Assembly: GCF_001302565.1 (NCBI RefSeq)
Contig: NZ_CP012750.1
Span: forward strand, 2,790,001 to 2,854,000
Source of the DNA: Glutamicibacter halophytocola
Lineage (GTDB): Bacteria > Actinomycetota > Actinomycetes > Actinomycetales > Micrococcaceae
DNA length: 64,000 bases
Direction: 5' to 3'
Shown here one piece after another: positions 34,724 through 43,956 of this stretch (position 1 is its first letter; each line of letters opens with the position of its first letter). The notes below the pieces were generated by a model. That model saw nothing but the letters and a program-made list of their open reading frames with translations, made no database searches and was not told where the DNA came from. The position numbers and the translations under genes were made by a program.

Positions 34724-34740
34724 AAATGTGTTATTCGTGG

Positions 34741-35322
34741 CTATTCGCCGGTAGCTACCAGCACCTGGGCTGCGCGCAGGATGGTGGCTCCCTTGCGGTA
34801 GCCGCTGCGCAGCACCTGCCCCACGTGGTCGGCAGGAACTTCCGGAACAGCCTGGCGAAGCAGTGCTTCGTGGATGTTCGGATCGAATTCCACGCCGGCC
34901 TCGTTGATTCGCTCCAGGCCATGCTGGACCAGAATGGTATCCAGCTTGTTGGCGATCGAAGCGAACGGCCCGTCGGTCAGATCCCCGTGCGCCCGGGCTG
35001 CATCGATATCATCGAGCACTGGGAGCAAGGTGGTCAGAACCGACTGGACGGCGTTTTCCCGCGCCACAGCCCGGTCACGCTCAACGCGCTTGCGGTAGTT
35101 GACGTATTCGGCCTGCAGGCGCAGCAGGTCGTTGCGCAGCTCGGCTTCGCCGGCGCCAGCTTCTTCCTGCTGCTCTGAGGACTCGTCGACACCAGCGGCA
35201 GCTTCGTTCAGGATCGCCTCGGCCTGGCCCAGGGCGTCAGCGGTTGGCTGCTCGCTGGCAGCCTCTGGCTGGTTCTCCGACTCGGCGTCGAAGTTCTCGT
35301 TCTGGTCTTTTGCCTCGGACAT
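34741..35322 (-). CDS. grpE: nucleotide exchange factor GrpE
   Basis: GrpE releases ADP from DnaK. The 193-aa protein has an acidic disordered N-terminus (about 1-60), the long coiled-coil (LRNDLLRLQAEYVNYRKRVERDRAV) and the C-terminal beta domain with ILVQHGLERINEAGVEFDPNIHEAL and VLRSGYRKGATILRAAQVLVATG. ATG 35322 lies 13 nt after the dnaK stop with GGGAG/AGGGAA upstream; the longer upstream frame overlaps dnaK and was rejected. Confidence 0.95.
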   Translation of the reverse strand: MSEAKDQNENFDAESENQPEAASEQPTADALGQAEAILNEAAAGVDESSEQQEEAGAGEAELRNDLLRLQAEYVNYRKRVERDRAVARENAVQSVLTTLLPVLDDIDAARAHGDLTDGPFASIANKLDTILVQHGLERINEAGVEFDPNIHEALLRQAVPEVPADHVGQVLRSGYRKGATILRAAQVLVATGE

Positions 35323-35335
35323 GTTCCCTGGCTCC

Positions 35336-37189
<1,854 letters not shown>

Positions 37190-37243
37190 AATGGCTCTCC
37201 TTTGCCTTGGTTGAAAGTACTAACGCCGAGGGCCCTTACCCTC

Positions 37244-37264
37244 ATTGAGCGTTCTGGACTCAAG
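37244..37264. promoter_or_regulatory. HAIR element 1 of the dnaK operon
   Basis: ATTGAGC-N7-ACTCAAG matches the HAIR consensus with one perfect and one partly changed half-site. It lies 54 bp before dnaK. Confidence 0.8.
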
Positions 37265-37295
37265 TTTACTCAGCCGTTTTCGACTGTCAAATCAA

Positions 37296-37316
37296 CTTGA
37301 GCCAACCTCACTCAAC
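37296..37316. promoter_or_regulatory. HAIR element 2 of the dnaK operon
   Basis: CTTGAGC-N7-ACTCAAC matches the HAIR consensus in 12 of 14 positions. Its centre is 52 bp from that of element 1, about five helical turns, so both lie on the same DNA face. Confidence 0.8.
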
Positions 37317-37437
37317 TTTGCGTTCTGTCTTATTCAACGGGCGAAGTGCGAAAATGATTCCCGTAAACCAGAAAATTTTCGGCACCCCGCCACCAGCGGT
37401 GGCAGTTGTCGAAAACTCCCAGATCAAGGAGCACATC

Positions 37438-37671
37438 ATGGCAGCAGCAAAGAAGAATAAGTTCTCCGAGCTATCCCTTGCCAGCAAAGTTTCGCTGATC
37501 ACAGCTGCCACCGCGCAAATCACCTTGCTGATCGCCGCGCAGATCGATCTGAGTCGGCGCGACAGCTCCCAGGTCCGCGGAAATAAGCCAGTCTGGGCTG
37601 CGGTGAACTTCATCAGCTTTATCGGTCCGCTCAGTTACTTCACCTTTGGCCGCACCCACAACAAGCGCTGA
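37438..37671 (+). CDS. small PLDc_N-like membrane protein
   Basis: This 77-aa protein has a basic N-terminus and two hydrophobic segments. The second reads KPVWAAVNFISFIGPLSYFTFGR, which resembles the phospholipase D N-terminal (PLDc_N) membrane module found as a stand-alone protein in actinobacteria. The function is unknown. ATG 37438 follows AAGGAG with a 7-nt spacer; the longer in-frame reading starts in the dnaK regulatory region and was rejected. It diverges from dnaK, so HspR might affect it too. Confidence 0.78.
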   Translation: MAAAKKNKFSELSLASKVSLITAATAQITLLIAAQIDLSRRDSSQVRGNKPVWAAVNFISFIGPLSYFTFGRTHNKR

Positions 37672-37688
37672 GCCCAAGGCTTAAACCA

Positions 37689-37726
37689 GCGGGCCGGCAA
37701 ACCTGTCATCAGGTTTACCGACCCGC
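37689..37726. terminator. hairpin terminator
   Basis: A 17-bp stem with two mismatches (37689-37705 with 37710-37726) and a TCAT loop is followed by GATTTTC. It lies between the small membrane protein gene and the convergent pullulanase gene. Confidence 0.65.
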
Positions 37727-37746
37727 GATTTTCGCAGTGCCCAGAG

Positions 37747-40700
37747 CTACCGGGCGCCCCCTTCAGCTTCCACCAGCACCGCAGCGGTCCTTGCAGGAAT
37801 CATCAGCTTGCCCGACGAGCTGTCAAACGATGTGGATTTCACGCGCTTATCGCTTCCCTGTTCGAGCGCTTCAGCCAAGTCGTATTCATGTCCTGCCAAT
37901 TCCTCGACGACTTGCGTGTGATCCTGCGGCGAAGCATTGAAGACCACTAGGGCTCCGTCATGCTCGCTATCGGCGTCCTCGCCCGCCCTGTCATCGATAC
38001 GCATCACGATGATTCCTGGTTCCGCTTTTGGACCACTGAGCGGGAAACTCACCTTCTGCTCGATCAGCTCAGCAGAGCCCAATCGCAGCAAGCCGACGTC
38101 TCGACGGGTGCGCAGCAGATCAAGTGCCGCACCTTCAGCCCGAGACATCGCTTGCGCATCCGGCTTAAGCTCTGGATCTTCCAGCAATGGAGCCATCAGG
38201 TCCCATTTCTCATTATTATCGGCCTCCGGCGGCAGGCCGGAACCGAAGGTATTCTCCTGCCCGGAGAAGTCAATGCGATTGAACCAGTCCCCCGAGTTAT
38301 AGCTATTGCGGTCCAGTGATTTGGAGCGCAGCAGCTCAGTTCCGGCATGCCAGAACGGAACTGCTTGCGAGTACATCACTGCCGCCTGCGACAAAGTATT
38401 CATGCGCACCCGGTCCTCCATGGATGTGCCACGAGGCAGCTTGAGCACGGTCAGATCGTAGAGCGTCTCATTGTCATGGGCATCAACATAGTTGATCACT
38501 TCCCCGGGCTGCGAGGCATAGCCGGCTGCCGCTCCGCGGTAGTCCAGTTCATCACCGCGCTGCATCTGGCCCTCAGACGTCAGAAACTCATACCCGGCAA
38601 GGTTGCCAACTAGACCCAACCGCACGAGGTCGGTTTCGTGGCCCAGATCCTTTAGCGCTTCTTCGGCAGTACCGTTGACCGCATGCCCGTTGGGGTCGGT
38701 TCCCAAACCGGTTCCAAAGCCCTGCTGGAAAGTCGAAGACGAATCGACCGGACTTCCACCGTGGATCGCATCGCGCAATCGATCATTGAATGTACCAATT
38801 CCGGTGCCGTTCAGCTGCCCCTGGGTCGCCTGATAGAAACGGGCATTGTCGGCGACTTCCCCGAAGTTCCATCCCTCGCCATACAGGTAGATGGACTCGC
38901 CATCCACGCCATCGCGCCCTGGCTCCAGCTCATCCAGCGCACTGCGTGCTGCTTCCATGGTTTCCCGCGAGTGGTGTCCCATGAGATCAAAGCGGAAACC
39001 ATCAACCTTGTAGTCCTTCGCCCAGACCACCAGTGAATCGATCATCAGCTTCTGCGCTGCGGCGTGCTCGGTTGCCAGATTCTGGCAGCAGGTAGAGGTC
39101 TCGACCTGGCCGGCGGCATCCAGCCGGTGGAAGTAGCCGGGCACGATCTTGTCCAGCACGCTTTGATCCGCCTGCCCCGAAGCCGCCGTGTGGTTGAAGA
39201 CCTGATCCAAGACGACTTCCAGCCCCATCTCATGCAGAGACCCAACCATGCCGCGGAATTCCTCTACGCGCTCGGCGCCATCGGGATTGCTCGCATAGGA
39301 TCCCTCAGGGGCCATGAAATGGAATGGGTCATAACCCCAGTTGAATCCATCGTCGGCAGCGTGCGCGCTCACGCATTCTTGCTGCTTGGGTGAGGCGGCG
39401 GGCAGCGATTCCAAATCGCAGCTGGTTTCGATGCGCTGGTTTTCATCTTCTTCGATGCTCGCAATATCGAAACTTGGCAACAGGTGAACTGTAGTCAGCC
39501 CGGCTTCGGCGAGCTGCTTGAGCTGCTTGCTACCAGCACCGTTGGTTCCGAAGGCTCCGTAGCGACCTCGCTGCTCTTCCGGCACCGAAAAGTCGGAGAC
39601 CGAGAAGTCGCGGATCTGCAGCTCATAAATGCTTCGATCCACGTCTTTTTCCACGCCGGCTGCTTTGGCTTTGCGCCACTGCTTGGGCTGATGCTTGGGA
39701 TCTTCCAGGTTCACGGCCACCGACTGGGTGGAGTTCATGGTCAACGCGACCGAATACGGGTCGGTGACAATATTCGTTTCAATCTTGCCGGTCTCTGGAA
39801 CAAAGACCTGAACTTCCCAGAGGTATTTGGCTTCAGTGAATTGAGGCTTGCCCTTGACGGTCCATGCTCCGCTGTTTTTGTCGAAGGTGGCATCATGCCG
39901 CGAAGTCTTCTCGTTTTTATCAGTAATGAGAAGAGTCGCCCGATGCGCACTCGGAGCCCAGAGCCGGAATGTGGGCTTCTTTCCTGTGAAGCTGACGCCT
40001 AATTCGACATTCTCAAGCCCCTGGGCGTAGAGCTCATCAATCGCTCCAGCAGTCTGCACGCCGGTGAAGGCTGTCAGCTTAGAGTCCTCTCCCTGCGTCT
40101 CAAAACGTGCCAATGCCAACTGGGAGCGCAAGGCGGTGGCAGTTTCTTCGTGTGCCATGTCTACATGTACGGCACGGTAGTTGACCAGATGCGGGAATTT
40201 CTTCCGCTGAGCGTTAGTGAGCCCGCCTATAACCGTAGCTAGTTCTATGGGCTTGGCTCCCGAGATCACTTCCCCGTCCAATCTCAGGCTGGCGTCCTTA
40301 GAAGCATAGAGGGCAAACCTCTGCCCACTACCCAGATCCCGGGGGATGGCAATCGTATCGGTTGAAATCCATTGAGCCTTGGACTGTCCTACGCCGGCCA
40401 CTGATTCACTGGTTCCGCCGATCTGGACAATGTGAGTTTCAGAATCGTATTTGAAGCTCACCTGGTCCCCCGACTTTACCGAGAGAGTGTAGTTCGCACC
40501 TCCAGCAGCCCCGTCTACACCATAGTTTTCGTCCCAGCCGAAGTTGTGCGTTGCCTTGAAATCGTAGGTCCCATCTGGAATTTGGCCTGTCGTAAACTCA
40601 TAGATTCCGTCCCCGTCAGAATCGTCCATCAAGGTGGCCACGCAGCTTGGATCCCAGTCTGCAGCGCAACCCAACTCGTCTTGGAAACTACCTGCCAATG

Positions 40701-40884
40701 TCACGGTGGCTTCCTCGGCAGAGGCAGGGGACACGGCTAGTGGAACCATGGACACCAGGACCAGCAGGGGCGTGGCCGTCAGAGCGGTCAATCGGCGGCG
40801 CCATAGGTGCTGCGGCCCTTGGTGTGGCGGATATTCTTTGCACGCAGCTAAGGCAGCGCTTTTGCTGTTCACGAAATGCTCCAT
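37747..40884 (-). CDS. secreted pullulanase-type alpha-1,6-glucosidase (GH13)
   Basis: The protein of about 1045 aa cuts alpha-1,6 branches in pullulan, glycogen or starch. A long N-region and hydrophobic core end in SPASAEE, a signal peptide cleavage site. A beta-sandwich module follows (SFQDELGCAADWDPSCVATLM to THIVQI), then CBM48-like domains (FTGKKPTFRLWAPSAHRATL) and the catalytic domain with FNWGYDPFHF, DGFRFDLMGHH (nucleophile Asp), YLYGEGWNFG (acid/base Glu) and YVDAHDNETLYD. A C-terminal beta domain closes it. ATG 40884 is chosen because the mapped promoter would start transcription near 40935, past the TTG at 40938. LacI-type operators suggest sugar control. Confidence 0.92.
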   Translation of the reverse strand: MEHFVNSKSAALAACKEYPPHQGPQHLWRRRLTALTATPLLVLVSMVPLAVSPASAEEATVTLAGSFQDELGCAADWDPSCVATLMDDSDGDGIYEFTTGQIPDGTYDFKATHNFGWDENYGVDGAAGGANYTLSVKSGDQVSFKYDSETHIVQIGGTSESVAGVGQSKAQWISTDTIAIPRDLGSGQRFALYASKDASLRLDGEVISGAKPIELATVIGGLTNAQRKKFPHLVNYRAVHVDMAHEETATALRSQLALARFETQGEDSKLTAFTGVQTAGAIDELYAQGLENVELGVSFTGKKPTFRLWAPSAHRATLLITDKNEKTSRHDATFDKNSGAWTVKGKPQFTEAKYLWEVQVFVPETGKIETNIVTDPYSVALTMNSTQSVAVNLEDPKHQPKQWRKAKAAGVEKDVDRSIYELQIRDFSVSDFSVPEEQRGRYGAFGTNGAGSKQLKQLAEAGLTTVHLLPSFDIASIEEDENQRIETSCDLESLPAASPKQQECVSAHAADDGFNWGYDPFHFMAPEGSYASNPDGAERVEEFRGMVGSLHEMGLEVVLDQVFNHTAASGQADQSVLDKIVPGYFHRLDAAGQVETSTCCQNLATEHAAAQKLMIDSLVVWAKDYKVDGFRFDLMGHHSRETMEAARSALDELEPGRDGVDGESIYLYGEGWNFGEVADNARFYQATQGQLNGTGIGTFNDRLRDAIHGGSPVDSSSTFQQGFGTGLGTDPNGHAVNGTAEEALKDLGHETDLVRLGLVGNLAGYEFLTSEGQMQRGDELDYRGAAAGYASQPGEVINYVDAHDNETLYDLTVLKLPRGTSMEDRVRMNTLSQAAVMYSQAVPFWHAGTELLRSKSLDRNSYNSGDWFNRIDFSGQENTFGSGLPPEADNNEKWDLMAPLLEDPELKPDAQAMSRAEGAALDLLRTRRDVGLLRLGSAELIEQKVSFPLSGPKAEPGIIVMRIDDRAGEDADSEHDGALVVFNASPQDHTQVVEELAGHEYDLAEALEQGSDKRVKSTSFDSSSGKLMIPARTAAVLVEAEGGAR

Positions 40885-40941
40885 TGGAATCGAAGGGGCG
40901 AACGACAGGCCGCAAGAAGCAGCATGTCGGTGATCCAAACC

Positions 40942-40971
40942 ACACTACTTAACGGAAACCTTCGAGTGCAA
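40942..40971 (-). promoter_or_regulatory. pullulanase promoter
   Basis: On the minus strand TTGCAC (40971-40966) and TAGTGT (40947-40942) form -35 and -10 elements with an 18-bp spacer. Transcription would start near 40935. Confidence 0.55.
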
Positions 40972-40980
40972 GCGTTTCCA
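40967..40980. promoter_or_regulatory. LacI/MalR-type operator 1
   Basis: TGCAAGCGTTTCCA is a pseudo-palindrome with the central CG typical of LacI-family operators. It overlaps the -35 element of the pullulanase promoter, so bound repressor would block polymerase. Confidence 0.55.
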
Positions 40981-41041
40981 ATATTTACATTTTTGAACGC
41001 GATGAAGTGAAAATTTTACAATTTTTATCGGTCTTTTTTGA

Positions 41042-41055
41042 GGTAAGCGTTTCCA
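41042..41055. promoter_or_regulatory. LacI/MalR-type operator 2
   Basis: GGTAAGCGTTTCCA shares the 11-bp core AAGCGTTTCCA with operator 1, centred 75 bp further upstream (about seven helical turns), an arrangement that allows looping. Confidence 0.5.
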
Positions 41056-41190
41056 AAACGACAGCACAGTGCCGTTACGCTCATCTTTTCCGCGCAGCGC
41101 ACAGGAAGCAAGCCACCCCCAAGCCTGAAGGCGAGGCCGCAAGATGGAACTGCACGGAACCCCGGGCGGCGCTTTACGGCGGCAACACTG

Positions 41191-41976
41191 TCAGGAGAGT
41201 GCAAAGAGCCGAGACGCATTGTCCGAGAACAGCTGCTGGAAATGGTCAGCGCCGACAGCCTCGCGATCCCATGCCTTGAGCTGCCCAAAGTAATTGTCCT
41301 CATGGCGAGTGAAAGGCCAATCGCTGCCGAAGACCATGCGCTCCCCCGCCCCGGCAGCCAGCAGCTCCGCCACCATGGACGAGGCCCCCTCCAGCGTGCT
41401 GCGGTAGCACCCGGACACCTTCACCTAGGCGCTGTCGCGCACGGCGAGCTGCAGCACCGCGGCTCGGCCTTCGGGCACGGCGGCATCCGGCAATCCCAGA
41501 TGATCGATCACCAGCAGTGCCGGCCACTGAACCAGCGCCGGCCCCAGGGTTACCCATTGCTGCGCACTGGCCTGGATTTCCAAATGCCATCCGTGGCGCT
41601 GCATAATCCGTCCGACCAGCTGCCAGCTCGCTCCCGATATCTGCGGCAGCGGCTTGCCGAGCAGGTTCAGGCGCACCCCTCGCACGCCGGCAGCGTCCAG
41701 ATGCCGCACGCGCTCTTCCGACAACTCGCGCTCCAGCTTGTAATCATCCACCACGATGACACCCCGCAACCTCTCCGGGTGCCGAGCCAGGGCTTCGAGC
41801 AAATAGCTGTTGTCGGTGCCCAGGAAACTTGGCTGCACCAGCACACCGTGGCTCATGCCATGGGCATCGAGCACTCCCAGATAGTCGCCGAGCGTCGCGG
41901 CATAGTCCGGTACATAACGGGCGTCAGCGGCTACGGGAAGCCCCGGTTCAAAAATATGGGCGTGGGGCATGTGCAT
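41191..41976 (-). pseudogene. amidohydrolase (PDC-lactonase-like), interrupted by an in-frame amber codon
   Basis: The reading frame runs from ATG 41976 (MHMPHAHIF) to the stop at 41191 but is cut by a TAG at 41425-41427. The first part has the amidohydrolase-2 pattern PHAHIF...GVRGVRLNLLG...ALLVIDHLGLPDA; after the stop the same frame continues VKVSGCYR...MVFGSDWPFTRHE. Family members usually read W-V-K-x-S-G at this point, so a single TGG-to-TAG change explains the break. The product would be about 261 aa. It may be a recent pseudogene, a sequencing error, or rarely a read-through site. A GTG directly after the stop could restart translation of the last 77 codons. Confidence 0.8.
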
Positions 41977-42049
41977 GATCGTAGCCGCCCGGTCCTGGCC
42001 TGGCTGGCCTTCATCGTCCTGTAGCCGCGGATCCGGCCGGAAAATAAAA

Positions 42050-42093
42050 CAGCCCGGGGACCAGTTCACAATGCTGAACTGGTCCCCGGGCTG
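42050..42093 (-). terminator. intrinsic terminator of the DEAD-box helicase gene
   Basis: A perfect 19-bp stem (42050-42068 with 42075-42093) with a 6-nt loop is followed on the minus strand by TTTTATTTT. It lies 18 bp after the helicase stop. Confidence 0.9.
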
Positions 42094-42111
42094 GTTTGCT
42101 AGATCGAGGCT

Positions 42112-43668
42112 TTAGCGGCCGCTGTGCGTTGCAGGGCTGCTCGCCCGGCGCGGTCCGCGGCCGCTGCCGGTGGCTGGACGGGCGGACTGGCCGCCCTGGC
42201 CGGCAGTGCGTGTACCGCGGCCGCTGCCGGATGGACGCTCGGTGTTGGCGCCACGGGCTCCGCGGGCCGGTCGGTCGGCGTTGGCACCACGCGATGCGCG
42301 GGCTGAACGCTCGCCCTGGCCCATGGCGCCGTCGCGCTCCGGACGGCGGCGCTCGCCACCACGGCCCTGGCTTTCACCAGCAGGCTTGCCACCGCGTGCG
42401 TTGCGTCCGCCACCACGGCCACCACGAGCGTTGGAAGATTCGCCAGCAGGCTTGTTCTTCGCCGGGTTTCGCTTCTGCTGCACTGGAGCAACGTAAGGAA
42501 CGTGCTCGGCAACTTCGCCAACAACCTTGGCCACAACTGGCGATTCCAGGTTGACCTTTTCGAAAGGCACCTTCAGTCCGGCCTGCCTCAGCAAGGTAGC
42601 AACGTCGCCCTGCTGATCAGGGGTGCAGATGGTGACCACGGTTCCATCCGAACCTGCACGCGCGGTACGGCCCGAGCGGTGGGTGTATGCCTTGTGCTCT
42701 GCTGGTGGATCGATGTGAACGACCAGCTCCACGCCATCAACATGCACGCCACGGGCGGCAACGTCGGTGGCGACAAGAACCTTTGCTTCGCCGGATGCAA
42801 AAGCAGCCAGGTTGCGGTCACGGGCATTCTGCGAGAGATTGCCGTGCAGGTCTACTGCGGGAACGCCAGCCTTGGACAGGGTGACGGCCATCTTCTTGGC
42901 GTGGTGCTTGGTGCGCATGAACATGATGCGGCGGGCCGTGCCCTGGGCCAGAACCCGAATGAGTTCCTTCTTGTCATCGCTGGGAACCACGAATACGTGG
43001 TGCTCCATGGTGTTCACAGCGGCTTCCGGCGCATCCACCGAGTGAATGGTCGGGTTGCTCAGGTAGCGCTTGACCACCTTGTCCACTCCGTTATCCAAAG
43101 TGGCAGAGAACAGCATGTGCTGGATGCCGGTTGGCATGCGATCCATGATGCGGCGAACTACCGGCAGGAAGCCCATATCAGCCATGTGGTCGGCCTCGTC
43201 CAGCACCGAGATCTCCAGCTGGGACAGGTCAACGATCTTCTGCTTGATCAGATCATCAAGTCGGCCAGGGCAGGCAATGACAATGTCAACACCGTCATTC
43301 ATGGCCTTTTCCTGGCGGCTCTGGGCCACGCCGCCGTAGATGACGGTGGTGCGCAGGCCGCTAGCCTTCGCCAGGGGATCGACAGTCTTGGCGATCTGGG
43401 TTGCCAATTCACGGGTTGGCGCCATGATCAATGCGCGGGGGAAGCGGGCCTTGCGGCGCTGTGGACGCTGTGCCAAGCGAGCGACCAGTGGCAACGAAAA
43501 AGCCAAGGTCTTGCCGGAACCGGTCTGTCCGCGGCCAAGGACATCGCCGCCAGCCAAAGTGGATGGCAAAGTGGCTTCCTGGATCGGGAAGGGGGTTTCG
43601 ATTCCGCTCTCGGAAAGGACTTTGGCAAGGTTTCCAGGCACGCCCAGGGCGCTAAAAGTTACGGACAT
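42112..43668 (-). CDS. DEAD-box ATP-dependent RNA helicase
   Basis: The 518-aa helicase unwinds RNA duplexes, for example in ribosome assembly or cold adaptation. Motifs: Q motif TPFPIQ (25-30), Walker A GQTGSGKT (47-54), PTRELA, VLDEADHM, LFSATL, and in the second RecA domain DVAARGVHVDGVELV and HRSGRTARAG. After about residue 400 comes a basic tail rich in Arg and Gly (GRGGGRNARGG type), typical of RNA-binding disordered tails. ATG 43668 has GAGAAAG 8 nt upstream; the longer frame upstream is not protein-like. The 288-bp region before it could hold a long leader. Confidence 0.94.
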   Translation of the reverse strand: MSVTFSALGVPGNLAKVLSESGIETPFPIQEATLPSTLAGGDVLGRGQTGSGKTLAFSLPLVARLAQRPQRRKARFPRALIMAPTRELATQIAKTVDPLAKASGLRTTVIYGGVAQSRQEKAMNDGVDIVIACPGRLDDLIKQKIVDLSQLEISVLDEADHMADMGFLPVVRRIMDRMPTGIQHMLFSATLDNGVDKVVKRYLSNPTIHSVDAPEAAVNTMEHHVFVVPSDDKKELIRVLAQGTARRIMFMRTKHHAKKMAVTLSKAGVPAVDLHGNLSQNARDRNLAAFASGEAKVLVATDVAARGVHVDGVELVVHIDPPAEHKAYTHRSGRTARAGSDGTVVTICTPDQQGDVATLLRQAGLKVPFEKVNLESPVVAKVVGEVAEHVPYVAPVQQKRNPAKNKPAGESSNARGGRGGGRNARGGKPAGESQGRGGERRRPERDGAMGQGERSARASRGANADRPARGARGANTERPSGSGRGTRTAGQGGQSARPATGSGRGPRRASSPATHSGR

Positions 43669-43956
43669 ATTCAAGCTTTCTCTCTGATTCGCACGCCACG
43701 AGCCGTGGCGCTGGGTCTCGCCGAGCCAGGAGGAAGTCCGCACCGCGCAGGGCCATCGTTCTGGCCTGCAACCACCGGTGAATCCGCACGGAATCATTCC
43801 GGGGAATCAGCTGGAGGGGAAATCTAAACTGTCGACGCATGCATCCGGTCAAATCCGGAGGTGCACAAGTATCCACTCTACAGTGCTTGAACCCGATTGG
43901 CCTGTGACCATCCCCGCTTTGCCCTTGATATGCCGGAGACTTTCACCACGTTCCCG

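Larger units (their letters stand above)
40885..41190. other. intergenic region between the pullulanase and amidohydrolase genes
   Basis: This 306-bp stretch holds the pullulanase promoter and two LacI-type operators. Its middle (about 40980-41060) is clearly richer in A+T than the surroundings. I see no gene in it. Confidence 0.7.

Noticed and set aside
42502..43827. 441-codon open frame antisense to the DEAD-box helicase gene
   Set aside because: The helicase motifs on the minus strand are complete; the opposite frame is not protein-like.
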